Positions 4,533 to 7,091 of a stretch of DNA of 7,091 bases are shown here, one piece after another (position 1 is the first letter of the stretch; each line of letters begins with the position of its first letter). The position numbers and the translations under genes are program-made. The stretch is from an uncultured Lentisphaeria bacterium (GTDB lineage Bacteria; Verrucomicrobiota; Lentisphaeria; Victivallales; UBA1829): NCBI GenBank assembly GCA_905211485.1, contig CAJMAW010000143.1, forward strand, positions 1 to 7,091, written 5' to 3'. Under the pieces are notes generated by a model. That model saw nothing but the letters and a program-made list of their open reading frames with translations, ran no database searches and was not told the DNA's origin.

Positions 4533-5960
4533 GAAAGAAAACGGACAAAAATAGTCGCCACATTGTCATCCGGGAACAGTTCGCCTGAAACGCTGAGGAA
4601 ATTCCATGAGGCGGGAATGGACGTGGCACGACTGAATACGGCGCACATGACTCTGGACGAAGCCGCCGAAGTCATCGCGAACATCCGCGCGGTATCCGAA
4701 AACATCGGGATCATGATCGACACCAAGGGGCCGAACATCCGCAGCTGCGGACTCGGACAGCCGCTTGAACTGAAGGCAGGAGACGAGATTGAAGTCTCGG
4801 GGAATCCGGTGGAACAGGGGAAAGGATTTCAGGTCAATTACGCGAGATTTCCGGACGAGGTGTCTCCGGGCCAGCAGATCATCATTGACGACGGGGAAAT
4901 GGCGCTGGAAATTCTTTCACGGAAAAACCGTGTTCTCCGCTGCCGTGCATTGAACGATGGAAAGATCTGCGACCGGAAGTCCGTCAATGTCCCGAACGCC
5001 GTTCTGCGCACGCCCGCTCTGACGCAGCGTGACCGCGAGTTCATTGATTTCGCAATCCGGAACAATGTGGATTTCATCGCCCATTCCTTCGTGCGTGACC
5101 GGGATGATGTGATGGCGGTCCAGAGTCTGCTGGACACGGCGGACAGCCCCATTAAAATCATTGCGAAAATAGAAAACCGTCAGGGGGTGGAGAATCTGGA
5201 TTCCATTCTGGACGTCGCCTACGGCATCATGGTCGCCCGGGGTGACCTCGGAATCGAAATTCCCGTGGAGGAAGTCCCGCAGATCCAGAAGAAAATGATC
5301 TACGAGTGCATGCGCCGTCACAAGCCTTCGATTACGGCGACTCAAATGCTTCAGAGCATGATCAGCAATCCCCGTCCCACACGCGCGGAAGTCAGCGACG
5401 TGGCAAACGCGGTCCTGGACGGGACCGACGCCGTCATGCTCTCCGGCGAAACCGCCCAGGGCCGCTATCCCCTGGAATCCATCGAAATGATGAGCCGCAT
5501 CATCCGCCGGACCGAGTCTTCCTCCCGCAAACTGTTCACGCGGGTGGAACAGGTGGAGGATCCGGCCGATCCCATCCGCTCCTATGTTGTGAAGGCGGCG
5601 ATTGATTCGGCGGCTTCTCTTCCCGTCCAGGCGATTGTCTGCAACACGGGATCCGGGGAATCCTGCAATCTCTGTGCCGCCTACCGCGGAACGGCGCCCA
5701 TCTTCGCTTTCAGTTATAAAAAACATGTGGTACGCCAGCTTTCCCTTTCACACGGGGTGTATGCGGGGTACCTGCCCTTTCAGGAAAGCACGCATGCGCT
5801 GATGAAAATGTCCGTGGAACAGCTGATTGCGGAAGGAAAAATTCATGCGGATGATCTGCTCGTCCTGCTGGCCCAGCTGTCCTCGGGGCATCCGGGAACG
5901 GATCTCTGCGCAATCATCCGTCCGGCGGACGTCTTTGCGGGAGACGTCGCCCTCTCCTGA
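4530..5960 (+). CDS. pyk: Pyruvate kinase
   Basis: This 476-residue enzyme converts PEP and ADP to pyruvate and ATP, the last step of glycolysis, in the cytoplasm. Length and domain order fit the family: barrel start (TKIVATL, 6-12), B domain (about 70-165), rest of the barrel, then a C-terminal domain from about 345. Catalytic residues are present: Lys213 and Glu215 in AKIENRQG, Asp239 in ARGDLG, Thr271 in TATQML, followed by the highly conserved NPRPTRAEVSDVANAVLDGTD and MLSGETAQG region. The potassium site is unusual: the common NFSH motif is NTAH (36-39), so the serine ligand is Ala38, and the position of rabbit muscle Glu117 (TKGPE) is Asn69 (TKGPN). NTAH is, from memory, typical of Bacteroidota-like pyruvate kinases. 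The gene has no partner in the same operon. Its long leader may carry regulation. Confidence 0.95.
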   Translation: MERKRTKIVATLSSGNSSPETLRKFHEAGMDVARLNTAHMTLDEAAEVIANIRAVSENIGIMIDTKGPNIRSCGLGQPLELKAGDEIEVSGNPVEQGKGFQVNYARFPDEVSPGQQIIIDDGEMALEILSRKNRVLRCRALNDGKICDRKSVNVPNAVLRTPALTQRDREFIDFAIRNNVDFIAHSFVRDRDDVMAVQSLLDTADSPIKIIAKIENRQGVENLDSILDVAYGIMVARGDLGIEIPVEEVPQIQKKMIYECMRRHKPSITATQMLQSMISNPRPTRAEVSDVANAVLDGTDAVMLSGETAQGRYPLESIEMMSRIIRRTESSSRKLFTRVEQVEDPADPIRSYVVKAAIDSAASLPVQAIVCNTGSGESCNLCAAYRGTAPIFAFSYKKHVVRQLSLSHGVYAGYLPFQESTHALMKMSVEQLIAEGKIHADDLLVLLAQLSSGHPGTDLCAIIRPADVFAGDVALS

Positions 5961-5962
5961 TT

Positions 5963-5978
5963 CCGCGCGTTTCCGCGG
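5963..5978 (+). terminator. Short GC-rich hairpin just after pyruvate kinase
   Basis: CCGCG (5963-5967) pairs with CGCGG (5974-5978) around a 6-base loop, three bases after the stop. No proper T tract follows (ACTCCCTTG). It may protect the 3' end; a terminator role is weak. Confidence 0.25.
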
Positions 5979-6032
5979 ACTCCCTTGACAAGGAAGCCGG
6001 GAAAAAGAAGGAGAGCCGCGGGAAAAATGCAT

Positions 6033-6073
6033 GGGGGAAAAGACTCTTCCCCCTCTTCCTGTTTTCCTCCTCA
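6033..6073 (+). terminator. Candidate terminator of pyruvate kinase, possibly bidirectional
   Basis: GGGGGAA (6033-6039) pairs with TTCCCCC (6047-6053) around a 7-base loop and is followed by a pyrimidine tail TCTTCCTGTTTTCCTCC. On the opposite strand the same stem is followed, after five bases, by TTTTT, so it could also stop transcription coming from the fucosidase gene. Confidence 0.45.
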
Positions 6074-6166
6074 GAATTGCGGGGAATTTATTTCTTCGCC
6101 TATTTTCCCCGTTCTTTTTTTCTTCCCTCTTTCTTTTCTCCCATATCTTCCTCCTTCTCCATACTC

Positions 6167-6222
6167 TTTTCCTCCCTTTTCCTTCCCGGAAAAAGCGCAG
6201 GGAAAGAGAAAAGGGGGGAAAG
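6167..6222. other. Long pyrimidine/purine hairpin between convergent genes
   Basis: The pyrimidine strand 6167-6187 can pair with the purine strand 6200-6222 over about 20 base pairs, with two bulged A residues and two G-U pairs, around a 12-base loop. Perfect parts are CCCTTTTC (6174-6181) with GAAAAGGG (6208-6215). It begins about 36 bases downstream of the fucosidase stop (read on the - strand) and has no T tract on either side. It may act as a 3' stabiliser or a barrier between convergent transcripts. Confidence 0.45.
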
Positions 6223-6257
6223 AGGGAAATCCACTTCCATTCCATGAAAAGGCGGAA

Positions 6258-7091
6258 TCAGAGGGGCTCTTCCAGGAAAAGTTCGATGACGGGTACGAGG
6301 GAGTCCGGCTTCAGGACAGGCAAAGACAGAATCACGGCATTGTTTTCCTCCTGATTCCGGAATCCGATTTCGCTGCCGTCGCTGAGGAGCTGAGCGTAAC
6401 GGATCTTTCCCGCGAGTCCGGGAAGGCGGATGCTTCCGAACGGCCAGGCGAAGACATGCACATAAAGAAGATTTTTTTCCGGATTCCAGGTATAGCGGCA
6501 GTCTCTGGGTTCTGGGTATCCGGCGGGGACTTTCCCGCATCCGTAGATGGAGCGGGAATGATACTTCATCCATTCGGCATAGACCTGGAGTCTGTCCATG
6601 GCGCGGGAGTCGAGATACCCGCGGGAGGTGGGGCCGACATTCATCAGGAGATTGCCGTTTCTGGAAACATGGTTGATGAGCATCTCCAGACACTGTTCCG
6701 GACTTTTCCAGCTGGTTTCATCCCGGAAATACCCCCAGGATCCGGAGAAGGTCTGACATCCCTCCCAGACGAGCGGCTCGCCTTCGCCGGAAAGGAGCTC
6801 GTTTTCCGGAGTGTACTGTTCCGGAGTCACGATGTCCCCGCAGGGAAGGTCCAGACGGTTGTCAATGATGATTCCCGGGCGGAGTTCCCGCACAAGACGC
6901 ACCAGTGCCTCCGATTCCCATTGGAGATGCCCCTTCCCTTTCTCGGCGTTTCCGGGATCCTCCGGAGGCGGGGGATAGGAGAAGTCGAACCAGAGAATGT
7001 CGATTTCCCCGTACTGGGTCAGGAGTTCCGTGACCTGGTCGCGCATATAGCGGGCGTAGCGTGCCATGCTGCGCCCGCGGTTTTTTCCCGC
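6258..7091 (-). CDS. GH29 alpha-L-fucosidase, C-terminal part
   Basis: The frame is open from the right edge to TGA at 6258-6260, showing 277 residues of an enzyme usually 420-600 long; the N-terminal part of the barrel is outside. GH29 enzymes release L-fucose from glycans with retention of configuration. The nucleophile is the Asp in ILWFDFSYP (codon 6984-6986), preceded by QVTELLTQYGEID as usual. Further family marks are RPGIIIDNRL, VWEGCQTFSGSWGY and LLMNVGPTSRGYLD, in the expected order. The last ~75 residues, from about YAEWMKYHSRSIYGC onward, form the usual small C-terminal beta domain. The acid/base residue is not well conserved in the family and I do not assign it. Fucosidases of this kind are secreted or periplasmic, but the signal region is not visible. 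The gene runs convergent to pyruvate kinase with a 297-base gap. Codon style matches the genes after position 1300. Confidence 0.92.
   Translation of the reverse strand, partial: AGKNRGRSMARYARYMRDQVTELLTQYGEIDILWFDFSYPPPPEDPGNAEKGKGHLQWESEALVRLVRELRPGIIIDNRLDLPCGDIVTPEQYTPENELLSGEGEPLVWEGCQTFSGSWGYFRDETSWKSPEQCLEMLINHVSRNGNLLMNVGPTSRGYLDSRAMDRLQVYAEWMKYHSRSIYGCGKVPAGYPEPRDCRYTWNPEKNLLYVHVFAWPFGSIRLPGLAGKIRYAQLLSDGSEIGFRNQEENNAVILSLPVLKPDSLVPVIELFLEEPL

Noticed and set aside
3964..4629. Minus-strand 221-codon frame through the EIIA-pyk gap
   Set aside because: It runs through the EIIA terminator and into the start of pyk, and its Ser/Pro/Phe-rich translation reflects the purine-rich + strand.
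4917..5726. Antisense 269-codon open frame opposite pyruvate kinase
   Set aside because: It lies entirely within the conserved pyk coding sequence and its composition is that of a frame shadow in GC-rich DNA.
6031..6354. 107-codon + frame after pyk
   Set aside because: Its translation is Phe/Leu/Ser repeats followed by Lys/Arg from the pyrimidine and purine tracts, and it overlaps the end of the fucosidase gene.

Overview
The window contains six protein-coding genes. Two are cut by the window edges and one looks like a fusion of two unrelated parts. From left to right on the + strand they are: the C-terminal part of an extracellular solute-binding protein (2-817), a membrane-anchored protein that ends in an AraC-type DNA-binding domain (853-1707), an M42-family metallo-aminopeptidase (2106-3182), a stand-alone PTS EIIA of the fructose/nitrogen type (3452-3904) and a pyruvate kinase (4530-5960). 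On the - strand, converging on the pyruvate kinase, is the C-terminal part of a GH29 alpha-L-fucosidase (6258-7091). I see no tRNA, rRNA, CRISPR array or insertion sequence.

Organism: from about position 1300 onward the sequence reads as one lineage. It prefers GAA and AAA codons, has purine- or pyrimidine-rich intergenic DNA, a Bacteroidota-like pyruvate kinase (NTAH motif), an orphan EIIA and a GH29 fucosidase. This resembles an anaerobic, glycan-degrading gut bacterium of the Lentisphaerota/Victivallales type, which is an inference from memory of such proteins and not a search result. The first ~1.2-1.3 kb looks different. Its genes resemble those of gut Clostridia, and it strongly prefers GAG (15 GAG : 2 GAA in the binding protein, against 7 GAG : 16 GAA in the M42 gene). 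The switch falls inside the 853-1707 ORF, so this ORF is probably either a recombination product or a metagenome assembly join.

Layout: the M42, EIIA and pyruvate kinase genes are each preceded by a long non-coding stretch and each has its own candidate sigma70-type promoter (TTGTCA/TATAGT, TTGAAA/TAAAGT and TTGCCC/TATAGT, all with 17-bp spacers), so they appear to be separate transcription units. The M42 promoter is followed immediately by four 11-bp direct repeats carrying TCTCA in exact helical phase, a good candidate operator. A strong hairpin-plus-T-tract terminator follows the EIIA gene. Weaker candidates follow the AraC-like, M42 and pyruvate kinase genes.

How the genes work together: EIIA (phosphate originating from PEP) and pyruvate kinase (PEP to pyruvate) both relate to the PEP/pyruvate node. 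The aminopeptidase and fucosidase fit peptide turnover and host- or plant-glycan degradation. No defence system or novel multi-gene system is visible. The points most worth a second look are the chimeric AraC ORF, the phased operator-like repeats and the altered potassium site of the pyruvate kinase.
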